Positions 1 to 5,009 of a DNA stretch of 7,313 nucleotides are shown piece by piece (position 1 is the first letter of the stretch; each line of letters starts with the position of its first letter). The stretch comes from an uncultured Holdemanella sp. Its GTDB lineage: Bacteria; Bacillota_I; Bacilli_A; Erysipelotrichales; Erysipelotrichaceae. Below the pieces are notes generated by a model, which was not told where the DNA came from, ran no database searches, and was given only the letters and a program-made list of their open reading frames with translations. The stretch spans positions 1-7,313 of the forward strand of contig CAAEDN010000103.1 of NCBI GenBank assembly GCA_900754615.1, read 5' to 3'. A program made the position numbers and the translations under genes.

Positions 1-170
1 ACTTCTTTTTGCGCTGCCAAAATCTGCTCTTCTAAAACCTCTTTCTGTGTTTTTTTAACTTCAACCAAACTCACATTAGAATTCTGAATTTCTTGAGCTA
101 ATACCGTTAATCCCATAGATTGTGCTGCCATACTTGCAGCAGCCAAAATCATTACCGTTTTCTTGATCAT
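1..170 (-). CDS. Secreted protein, N-terminal part only (runs off the left edge)
   Basis: This is the first 56 codons of a gene that continues beyond position 1. The start is the ATG at 170-168, preceded by AAAGGA (176-181 on the plus strand) with a 5-nt spacer. The protein begins MIKKTVMILAAASMAAQS, a basic N-terminus followed by a hydrophobic alanine/methionine core, and has a likely signal peptidase site after VLA (about residue 25). The mature part seen (VSLVEVKKTQKEVLEEQ) is charged and probably helical. No family can be assigned from so short a piece. A possible -10 (TACAAT, plus positions 256-261) lies upstream without a convincing -35. The terminator of the neighbouring CAP gene at 358-384 separates the two, so this gene probably has its own transcript. 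Confidence 0.72.
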   Translation of the reverse strand, partial: MIKKTVMILAAASMAAQSMGLTVLAQEIQNSNVSLVEVKKTQKEVLEEQILAAQKE

Positions 171-357
171 ACATATCCTTTCCCGAATGGAACCAATATC
201 CATTTTTGTCACATATTGAAAATACAGAAATCATTTCCCATTCCTTTTATTAAGTATTGTATTTGTTAGAAAATTAAAGAAATATTCATATACAAAACAA
301 GATACTTCCGATAAATCTTAAAAAATACAGTTATATTCTACACCAAAAATTGCATAT

Positions 358-384
358 AAGAAAAGGGATCATACACAATCCCCT
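358..384 (-). terminator. Intrinsic terminator of the left CAP gene
   Basis: Read on the minus strand, a 7-bp stem (AGGGGAT / ATCCCTT, including one G-U pair) closes an 8-nt loop and runs into TTTTCTTAT. The arms are plus-strand 363-369 and 378-384. The upstream arm overlaps the TAG stop codon at 383-385, so the terminator starts inside the end of the gene. The stem is modest and the U-tract is interrupted. Confidence 0.6.
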
Positions 385-1531
385 ATCTTGTCATATCCCA
401 TTTTCCATTGGCACCCACATGATAGTTGCCAATCCATTTATTCGTTGCCATAGCACCATTTTCTTCAAAGTAATAATTTCCCATCCATTGACTGGATGCC
501 ATGATACCTGAACCTGTAAAGTAATACCAGTTACTTCCTACTTGTTTCCATCCTGTAATCATATAGCCATTTGAATCAAAGTAGTACCAATGGCCATCGA
601 TATATTCAAAATCATTACGTGTATACGATCCATTCTTGTGTTTATACCACCACTTCTTATTGGTTTGGATCCATTTTCCAGACTGTGCTTCTACTGCCTT
701 TTGTAGAGCCTTATGTTGAGAATCTATAGATTTTAATTTGTTATAGTAGCTATTAAATGACTTTTCAAATTCAGATACAGTCATTTGGACTTCATAATTT
801 ACATCTGTTACTTCATCTAAGAATTCCTGACAATGAACTGTTCCATAACTTCCATTTGTTCCAATCGCAAAGCCAGTTACTGTGTTTTCTTTTTCAACAA
901 TGTTTTGATAGTGACCAGTCTCTGAGAATTTGTGATTTCCAGCCAGATATTCAGCTTTCTCTTCATCATACCAGCCTCGAAATGGACTTCCTGCTGTATT
1001 TGCGTTTCCGTAACCCCATGCAAGGTTTTCGCCTGTAGCATATACACCGGCGTGTTCCATATTTGATTTTGCATGATTTGCATTTACTTGTGCAATTGCC
1101 GTAAGCCATGTACTAACTTTTAGTTCAGGAAGTCCTTCTTTTTTACGAATTTCATTACATTCTTTTAAATACGCAATAGAAGCCTGCATATTTTCTAAGC
1201 TTGTAGCATCATCTTTTTGTCCCATGTTTGTATAAGACGCCAAGCCTGCTTCTGCCGGACTTGAACTATTTTTATCAAAAATACAATCTATTGACTCTCC
1301 AACACCGATAGAATCAAAATACCCTTTACTTCCTTGTTTTAATTGAGCCAATTCTTTGGCATACTTCGCTTCAAAATCAGCTAAATTCTTTTTAGCCTGT
1401 TCTAAACTAGATAATTTATATTGTTGACCAGGTTCAATATTATTTTTAGCATATACACTTAAAGATGTAGTTTGAGTACATAACATACTCAAAGCTAATA
1501 AACTAATTCCTATTCTTGATTTTCTCTTCAT
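383..1531 (-). CDS. Secreted CAP-domain protein with one cell-wall-binding repeat cassette
   Basis: The protein has 382 residues. Residues 1-28 are a signal peptide (basic MKRKSR, hydrophobic core, likely cleavage after VYA). Residues 40-66 form a charged helical stretch. Residues ~112-238 are a CAP (SCP/PR-1-like) domain: His160, GENL with Glu168, Glu190 in WYDE and His207 in GHY match the conserved His-Glu-Glu-His cavity residues of the family. Residues ~250-284 are a helical linker. Residues 286-382 are tryptophan/tyrosine/glycine-rich repeats of the choline- or glucan-binding type (WYYFDSNGYMITGW and similar), which normally hold secreted proteins on the envelope non-covalently. There is no LPXTG motif. 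The ATG start has AGGAAG (plus 1539-1544) 7 nt upstream. It is a tandem paralog of 1654-3090, nearly identical at the N-terminus and in the cassette but divergent at residues 77-100 and 204-250. Bacterial CAP proteins have varied or unknown activities, so I assign none. Cys83 is absent from the paralog. Confidence 0.9.
   Translation of the reverse strand: MKRKSRIGISLLALSMLCTQTTSLSVYAKNNIEPGQQYKLSSLEQAKKNLADFEAKYAKELAQLKQGSKGYFDSIGVGESIDCIFDKNSSSPAEAGLASYTNMGQKDDATSLENMQASIAYLKECNEIRKKEGLPELKVSTWLTAIAQVNANHAKSNMEHAGVYATGENLAWGYGNANTAGSPFRGWYDEEKAEYLAGNHKFSETGHYQNIVEKENTVTGFAIGTNGSYGTVHCQEFLDEVTDVNYEVQMTVSEFEKSFNSYYNKLKSIDSQHKALQKAVEAQSGKWIQTNKKWWYKHKNGSYTRNDFEYIDGHWYYFDSNGYMITGWKQVGSNWYYFTGSGIMASSQWMGNYYFEENGAMATNKWIGNYHVGANGKWDMTR
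404..676 (-). repeat. Cell-wall-binding cassette, left gene
   Basis: This encodes a 91-residue unit (Lys286 to Gly376) that begins KWIQ.N..WWY.H and ends in W.G.Y.VGANG. It is almost identical in DNA to the first cassette of the neighbouring gene (1963-2235). The final stretch below about position 426 instead matches the last cassette of that gene. Confidence 0.85.
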
Positions 1532-1567
1532 ACTTTCACTTCCTATAATCTATTTTTATCTTACAAC
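1532..1567 (-). promoter_or_regulatory. 36-bp leader shared with the paralog
   Basis: These 36 bases are identical to 3091-3126, immediately upstream of the start codons of both CAP genes, and the similarity ends abruptly beyond them. The block contains the ribosome binding site AGGAAG and a possible -10 (TAAGAT, plus 1558-1563). At 17-bp spacing the -35 would be ATGAAC, a weak match, so the promoter assignment is tentative while the sequence identity is certain. Confidence 0.5.
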
Positions 1568-1621
1568 AGTTTAAGAATATGTTCATATTTAATTTATAAA
1601 ATTTATTATCATATGTTAATA

Positions 1622-1655
1622 AACAGAAGAAAAGAGATTGATTGTTCAATCCCCT
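1622..1655 (-). terminator. Intrinsic terminator of the right CAP gene
   Basis: On the minus strand a 10-bp stem (AGGGGATTGA / TCAATCTCTT, with two G-U pairs) and a 4-nt loop are followed by TTTCTTCTGTTT. The arms are plus 1632-1641 and 1646-1655. As in the left copy, the first arm overlaps the stop codon. It probably isolates the left CAP gene from readthrough, so each paralog would need its own promoter. Confidence 0.7.
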
Positions 1656-3090
1656 ATCTTGTCATATCCCATTTTCCATTGGCACCCACATGATAGTTGC
1701 CAATCCATTTATTTGTTGCCATAGCTCCACTTTCTTCAAAGTAATAGTTCCCTATCCATTGGTTGGATGCCATAACACCTGTATTTGTAAAGTAATACCA
1801 GTTATTTCCAACTTGTTTCCATCCAGTAATCATATAGCCATTTGAATCAAAGTAATACCATTTTCCATCGATCTGTTCAAAATTATTACGTGTATAGCCT
1901 CCATCCTGATGTCTATACCACCAGCGATTGTTTTGTTGGATCCACTTTGCAGGTCGATACAATCCATTGGCTCCTACATAATACTTGCCAATCCATTTAT
2001 TCGTTGCCATAGCACCATTTTCTTCAAAGTAATAATTTCCCATCCATTGACTGGTTGCCATGATACCTGAACCTGTAAAGTAATACCAGTTACTTCCTAC
2101 TTGTTTCCATCCCGTAATCATATAGCCATTCGAATCAAAGTAGTACCAATGTCCATCTATATATTCAAAATCATTACGTGTATACGATCCATTCTTGTGT
2201 TTATACCACCACTTCTTATTGATTTGGATCCATTTTCCTGACTGTGCTTCTACTGCTTTTTGTAGAGCCTTATGCTGAGAATCAATTGTCTTTAAATTAT
2301 TGTAGTAATTATTAAATGACTGTTCAAATTCAGATACAGTCATTTGAACTTCGTCTTTAACATAAGTCACTTCATCTAAGAATTCTTGACAATGAACAAT
2401 TCCAAAGCTTCCGTTTGTTCCAACCGCAAAACCTGTAATTGTATATTCTGGTTCAACAATACTTAAATAATGTCCTACATCCGAAAACTTATGATTGCCA
2501 GCTAGATATTCTGCCTTTTCTTCATCATACCAGCCTCTAAATGGACTTGCACTTGTATTTGCGTTTCCGTATCCCCATGCAAGATTTTCACCAGTAGCAT
2601 ATGTCCCCGAATGTCCCATATAAGTTTTTGCATGATTTGCGTTCACTTGAGCGACAGCCATCAGCCACGTGCTAACTTTTAGTTCAGGAAGTCCTTCTTT
2701 TTTACGGATTTCGTTACATTCTTTTAAATATGCAATAGAAGCTTGCATATTTTCTAAACTTGTTGCGTCATCTTTTTGCCCCATATGAGTGTATGAAGCT
2801 AAGTCTGATTTTGCTTCATTCGAACTATTTTTATCAAAAACGCGTTCTACTGCAGCAGATGCTCCGATAGAATCAAAATATCCTTTACTTCCTTGATTTA
2901 ATCGAGCCAATTCTTTGGCATATTTTGTTTCAAAATCAGCTAAATTCTTTTTAGCCTGTTCTAAACTAGATAATTTATATTGTTGAACAGGTTCAATATT
3001 ATTTTTTGCATATACACTTAGTGAATTAACTTGAGTACATAACATACTCAAAGCCAATAAGCTAATTCCTATTCTTGATTTTCTCTTCAT
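1654..3090 (-). CDS. Secreted CAP-domain protein with two cell-wall-binding repeat cassettes
   Basis: The 478-residue paralog of the left CAP gene has the same order of parts. A signal peptide (1-28, likely cleavage after VYA) is followed by a helical stretch (40-66). The CAP domain (~112-238) keeps His160, Glu168 in GENL, Glu190 in WYDE and His207 in GHY. A helical linker follows, then two successive 91-residue binding cassettes (286-376 and 382-472) joined by LYRPA. It ends in the same GKWDMTR tail. The extra cassette accounts for the 96-residue length difference between the paralogs. The ATG start is supported by AGGAAG 7 nt upstream. The 5' flank is unusual: beyond the 36-bp leader the DNA is a transposase remnant rather than the sequence found upstream of the left copy. 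Transcription may therefore enter from the RHH promoter near 3515. The product is probably exported and held on the envelope; its ligand and activity are unknown. Confidence 0.9.
   Translation of the reverse strand: MKRKSRIGISLLALSMLCTQVNSLSVYAKNNIEPVQQYKLSSLEQAKKNLADFETKYAKELARLNQGSKGYFDSIGASAAVERVFDKNSSNEAKSDLASYTHMGQKDDATSLENMQASIAYLKECNEIRKKEGLPELKVSTWLMAVAQVNANHAKTYMGHSGTYATGENLAWGYGNANTSASPFRGWYDEEKAEYLAGNHKFSDVGHYLSIVEPEYTITGFAVGTNGSFGIVHCQEFLDEVTYVKDEVQMTVSEFEQSFNNYYNNLKTIDSQHKALQKAVEAQSGKWIQINKKWWYKHKNGSYTRNDFEYIDGHWYYFDSNGYMITGWKQVGSNWYYFTGSGIMATSQWMGNYYFEENGAMATNKWIGKYYVGANGLYRPAKWIQQNNRWWYRHQDGGYTRNNFEQIDGKWYYFDSNGYMITGWKQVGNNWYYFTNTGVMASNQWIGNYYFEESGAMATNKWIGNYHVGANGKWDMTR
1675..1947 (-). 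repeat. Cell-wall-binding cassette B (C-terminal), right gene
   Basis: This encodes residues 382-472. It aligns without gaps to cassette A (period 96 residues, 288 bp) but differs at scattered positions (QQNNRWWYRHQDGGYT in place of QINKKWWYKHKNGSYT). It is therefore an older copy, not a fresh duplicate. Confidence 0.85.
1963..2235 (-). repeat. Cell-wall-binding cassette A (N-terminal), right gene
   Basis: This encodes residues 286-376. At the DNA level it is much closer to the single cassette of the other gene (404-676) than to cassette B beside it, so the two paralogs shared this unit recently. Confidence 0.85.
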
Positions 3091-3126
3091 ACTTTCACTT
3101 CCTATAATCTATTTTTATCTTACAAC
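3091..3126 (-). promoter_or_regulatory. 36-bp leader of the right CAP gene, abutting the IS remnant
   Basis: The block is identical to 1532-1567 and carries the same AGGAAG ribosome binding site and possible -10 TAAGAT (plus 3117-3122). Directly upstream, at 3127, tnpA-like sequence begins. The hexamer at the expected -35 position is TATATT, a poor match, so the original promoter may have been lost here. Confidence 0.5.
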
Positions 3127-3292
3127 TAAAGCTTTTATAAATATATCCATACGCATCACAAACTTCAGAAAGGTTCTTCTTTAAGGTTTCATCCATACCA
3201 TCACATCTGAACTTTGGACACCATATAATATGATGCTGAACTAAATACTTACAATGAGAAGCACTATGATAAATCTCATTCTTCATGATCAT
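3095..3292 (-). pseudogene. tnpA: IS200/IS605-family transposase TnpA, truncated remnant
   Basis: The frame begins MIMKNEIYHSASHCKYLVQ and continues HHIIWCPKFR, typical of the N-terminus of IS200-type TnpA, a small Y1 HUH single-strand transposase. After KFR it seems to lack several residues usual in the family, then continues DETLKKNLSEVCDAYGY. One extra base near 3139 breaks the frame: shifted by one, the sequence reads IKAL as expected, ending at 3127. Downstream lies CAP-gene leader, so codons from 3126 to the stop at 3095 are not transposase. The HUH metal-binding motif and catalytic tyrosine are absent, and family members are usually about 130-155 residues, so this copy cannot transpose. 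Two start codons are possible (3292 and 3286); both lie inside the upstream RHH gene. Family assignment is from remembered motifs. Confidence 0.75.
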
Positions 3293-3464
3293 TCACGTCT
3301 TTTAACTGATACTTTTCCTGAATACCTCTACGCATCAAATCCAGAAAAGTGATCGTTTTACCTTCTTCAACCGAATAGATTCTGGCAAGGTTTTCCAATT
3401 CTTTTTTCCTTTCAACAGGAATAGCAATATTGATCTGAACATTGTTCGTTCTAGGTCTAGGCAT
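3276..3464 (-). CDS. Small ribbon-helix-helix (CopG/Arc-like) DNA-binding protein
   Basis: The 62-residue protein reads as a ribbon-helix-helix fold: a basic arm (MPRPRTNN), a beta strand (VQINIAIP, residues 9-16), helix A (~17-31, VERKKELENLARIYS) and helix B (~37-53, ITFLDLMRRGIQEKYQL). RHH proteins bind DNA as dimers through the paired strand and often repress their own promoter. The ATG at 3464 has GGAGTT (plus 3471-3476) 6 nt upstream. Its stop lies inside the start of tnpA (11 or 17 nt overlap depending on the tnpA start), suggesting translational coupling and an origin as an accessory gene of the insertion sequence. Unlike tnpA it appears intact. A candidate operator (3487-3501) lies between promoter and start. 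An antitoxin role is possible for such proteins, but no toxin gene is adjacent. Confidence 0.72.
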   Translation of the reverse strand: MPRPRTNNVQINIAIPVERKKELENLARIYSVEEGKTITFLDLMRRGIQEKYQLKDVNDHEE

Positions 3465-3486
3465 GATATCAACTCCGAACTATTTA

Positions 3487-3501
3487 TACATATATTATGT
3501 A
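3487..3501 (-). promoter_or_regulatory. Candidate operator: perfect inverted repeat TACATA-N3-TATGTA
   Basis: A perfect 6-bp inverted repeat with a 3-bp centre lies between the -10 box and the ribosome binding site of the RHH gene, just after the predicted transcription start. Related GTAT/ATAC elements recur upstream (3502-3527). The position suits autorepression by the RHH protein; the binding itself is inference. Confidence 0.4.
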
Positions 3502-3514
3502 TTTTTTCATACGC

Positions 3515-3542
3515 ATTATACAATACAAAAAGTGGCTTTCAT
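3515..3542 (-). promoter_or_regulatory. Promoter of the RHH gene
   Basis: A consensus -10 TATAAT (plus 3515-3520) lies upstream of the RHH gene. The best -35 is ATGAAA (plus 3537-3542, 16-bp spacer), which matches TTGACA at four positions and lies inside the hairpin at 3531-3573. The -10 is the strong part of the evidence. Confidence 0.5.
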
Positions 3543-3573
3543 CTCCACAACAAGCTATGGAGTTTTCGCCACT
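3527..3573 (-). terminator. Nested hairpin: terminator of the zinc-ribbon gene and possible IS left-end structure
   Basis: On the minus strand AGTGGC pairs with GCCACT (plus 3531-3536 with 3568-3573), and inside it CTCCA pairs with TGGAG (3543-3547 with 3558-3562). The structure is followed by TTTT. It starts 14 nt after the stop codon of the upstream gene and so fits an intrinsic terminator. IS200-type elements are also known to carry a subterminal left-end hairpin that blocks incoming transcription, and this one sits where that would be expected. The sequence alone does not separate the two origins. Confidence 0.6.
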
Positions 3574-3586
3574 AATTATAACATAA

Positions 3587-4771
3587 TTAATTTACCTGCG
3601 TAAAATAAACCATGTCCTTCGTAAAGTCTTCAATACAAACCCACTTGCCAGGCTGAATCATACCCCAAATATCATAACCCGTATCCGATTTGCAATCACG
3701 AATCTTTACATACTGACCCTGTTTAATCGTATCCACCTGTGCTTCATTCAAGCCATGATTGCTCCTTACCTTCATATCATAATTTGCGACATATATATCA
3801 TAAGGACCCGTATATCCATCGGTTACAGGATAATAATCCGGTTCTGAAGTAACAGCACTCAATGTTTGTCCAATGGCCTCAAAAGAATAAGCATTGATAA
3901 TTGGCGTACCATTTTCCAAGAATATTGTTCCTGTCACAATGGCTTCACAACCTCCAAAGTCTGGATTTGCTCCACGAACCTCTATATTTTTATCTAAATC
4001 CATATTTGAAACTGTCGCAATCACACGACCATCTTCGGATACCATCGCATTCTGTGGAAGCATACAATAAATTTTTAAACGCTTACCCGCATACTTTTCA
4101 GGATCCTGCAGTATTTTATCCACCGTAACAGTAGAACCCTCTTTTACTGTATCCTCCTCTTCCTTTTTAACTTCTTTTTTGGCCTTCTTATCCAAGCCCA
4201 ATTTCTTGATTAAATCCGCTCTTCCTTCTTTTTTAGAAACCTTTTTATCCACAGAAATAGAATCCACACTAAAAATAATACGACCCGAACTTTGTTTCTT
4301 TAAACAACCATCCATAGACACCTTGCTTAAACTGCCAACATCATTCAATTCATCCACATCATCCAATTCAAACAAGACATAATTCTTCTTTTTAAAATGC
4401 TTAGCACTCGAACTAATCGCATATCCCGTATCCACATTCTCACTCAAACCTTTGATTTGATCATCCTTACGGAATAAATATCCACTTGTATGAATCGTAG
4501 TATCCAAATAATCTTCCGCACGTTCTTCATCTTGTACAATCTCACACAAGTCATCCACAATCATATTCTTTGTTGAATCTGAATCACTTCCTAAAAGTGA
4601 AACACCTGCACATCCAGCTAGCAACACAAGAAACATAACGATGCCAACAAGAATATATGTATGATCTTTTTCTTTTGGTAATTCCCTTCCACAAACACTA
4701 CAAAAACTCGCATTCGTTTCTATTTCATGATTACAATGCGAACAAATCCTTTTTTTCATATTACCACCCAA
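3587..4771 (-). CDS. Membrane protein: zinc ribbon, one transmembrane helix, OB-like segments, SH3-like C-terminus
   Basis: The protein has 394 residues if translation starts at TTG 4771, or 390 from ATG 4759. AAAAGG lies 7 nt before the TTG and GGGTGG 4 nt before the ATG; MKKRICSHC looks the more natural N-terminus. Residues 10-27 (CSHC...CSVC) form a zinc ribbon, presumably cytoplasmic. Residues 38-60 are one transmembrane helix, placing the rest outside. Residues ~70-176 and ~213-303 each look like an OB-type barrel: helix, then a conserved run such as YAGKRLKIYC, a central strand pair and a closing G.I......I....SFEAI. They are joined by a Lys/Glu-rich linker (178-212). Residues ~322-385 resemble a bacterial SH3 domain (DMKVRSNHG...IKQGQYVKI...WGMIQPGKWVCI), a fold that often binds cell wall. 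I know of no function for this combination; an envelope sensor or scaffold is inference. It appears to be a single-gene transcript with its own promoter and terminator. Confidence 0.82.
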   Translation of the reverse strand: MGGNMKKRICSHCNHEIETNASFCSVCGRELPKEKDHTYILVGIVMFLVLLAGCAGVSLLGSDSDSTKNMIVDDLCEIVQDEERAEDYLDTTIHTSGYLFRKDDQIKGLSENVDTGYAISSSAKHFKKKNYVLFELDDVDELNDVGSLSKVSMDGCLKKQSSGRIIFSVDSISVDKKVSKKEGRADLIKKLGLDKKAKKEVKKEEEDTVKEGSTVTVDKILQDPEKYAGKRLKIYCMLPQNAMVSEDGRVIATVSNMDLDKNIEVRGANPDFGGCEAIVTGTIFLENGTPIINAYSFEAIGQTLSAVTSEPDYYPVTDGYTGPYDIYVANYDMKVRSNHGLNEAQVDTIKQGQYVKIRDCKSDTGYDIWGMIQPGKWVCIEDFTKDMVYFTQVN

Positions 4772-4792
4772 AATCTAACCTTTTCTTATTTA

Positions 4793-4801
4793 AGTATACC
4801 A
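4793..4801 (-). promoter_or_regulatory. Extended -10 promoter of the zinc-ribbon membrane protein gene
   Basis: The minus strand reads TGGTATACT, an extended -10 (TGn) joined to TATACT (plus 4793-4798). The -35 region is only T-rich (TCTTTT at 17 bp), as is common for extended -10 promoters. Transcription would start about 15 nt before the TTG codon, giving a very short leader; this slightly favours the ATG at 4759. Confidence 0.5.
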
Positions 4802-4872
4802 CCAATCCAAAGTACAAAAGAAAAAAGAATATTATTCAAACAAGAAAATATCTTTAAAGAACTATCCGATTC

Positions 4873-4911
4873 AAAAAGATGGACCCAGACAACTAAATGT
4901 TGTCTGAGCCC
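4873..4911 (-). terminator. Strong hairpin, probable terminator of the giant repeat-protein gene
   Basis: A 13-position stem with two mismatches and a 5-nt loop (core CAGACAAC / GTTGTCTG; arms plus 4881-4893 and 4899-4911) is followed on the minus strand by ATCTTTTTG. It lies about 100 nt after the stop of the repeat-protein gene, with no closer terminator. The distance is long for a dedicated terminator, so it could instead be the end structure of a lost mobile element. Confidence 0.6.
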
Positions 4912-4919
4912 AATATCAG

Positions 4920-4991
4920 CTATAAACCGTTTTGGGGCATATGCCGCCCCTTAAATTCTTGGAGAGCAAATTCACCTAACCCCATCCAAAT
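4920..4991 (-). pseudogene. Possible C-terminal relic of a lost gene (doubtful)
   Basis: Between in-frame TAA TAA (4992-4997) and a TAG at 4920-4922 lies a 23-codon open stretch reading IWMGLGEFALQEF then KGRHMPQNGL. It has no start with a ribosome binding site. The stretch resembles the last residues of a protein followed by hairpins, the arrangement seen at the 3' end of tnpB genes of IS200/IS605 elements. I cannot recognise the family firmly and chance is a real alternative. Confidence 0.2.
4934..4950. repeat. GC-rich hairpin GGGGC-N7-GCCCC
   Basis: A 5-bp all-GC stem with a 7-nt loop lies in an AT-rich intergenic region; the inner GGCATATGCC (4936-4945) is itself a perfect palindrome. 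On neither strand is it followed by a convincing T-run, so it is probably not a terminator. With the hairpin at 4881-4911 it forms a two-hairpin block of unknown origin. Confidence 0.45.
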
Positions 4992-5009
4992 TTATTACGC
5001 TGAAAAATC

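Noticed and set aside
757..1038. Plus-strand open frame of 93 codons, and similar plus-strand frames at 1642, 3901, 4179, 5046, 5988, 6458 and 6713
   Set aside because: They lie opposite well-supported genes, have no recognisable domains and show the low-complexity composition expected of antisense shadows.
1470..1490. Cys18 in the CAP signal peptides as a lipoprotein attachment site (also in the right copy)
   Set aside because: The sequence SMLC has Leu just before the Cys, where a lipobox needs Gly, Ala or Ser, and a normal signal peptidase site (VYA) follows ten residues later.
404..2235. Regularly spaced similar segments as a possible CRISPR array
   Set aside because: The segments are coding cassettes with a 288-bp period that keep the protein frame; there are no short repeats with unique spacers.
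3276..3464. RHH protein as the antitoxin of a toxin-antitoxin pair
   Set aside because: The only overlapping downstream partner is a truncated transposase, and no toxin-like gene is adjacent.
3335..3523. Minus-strand 62-codon frame overlapping the RHH gene
   Set aside because: It runs through the RHH promoter, operator and ribosome binding site in a different frame; the RHH frame has the recognisable fold and a good ribosome binding site.
4727..4954. Plus-strand open frame spanning the start of the zinc-ribbon gene and the intergenic hairpins
   Set aside because: It overlaps the supported gene start, its promoter and the hairpins, and the translated sequence shows no domain.
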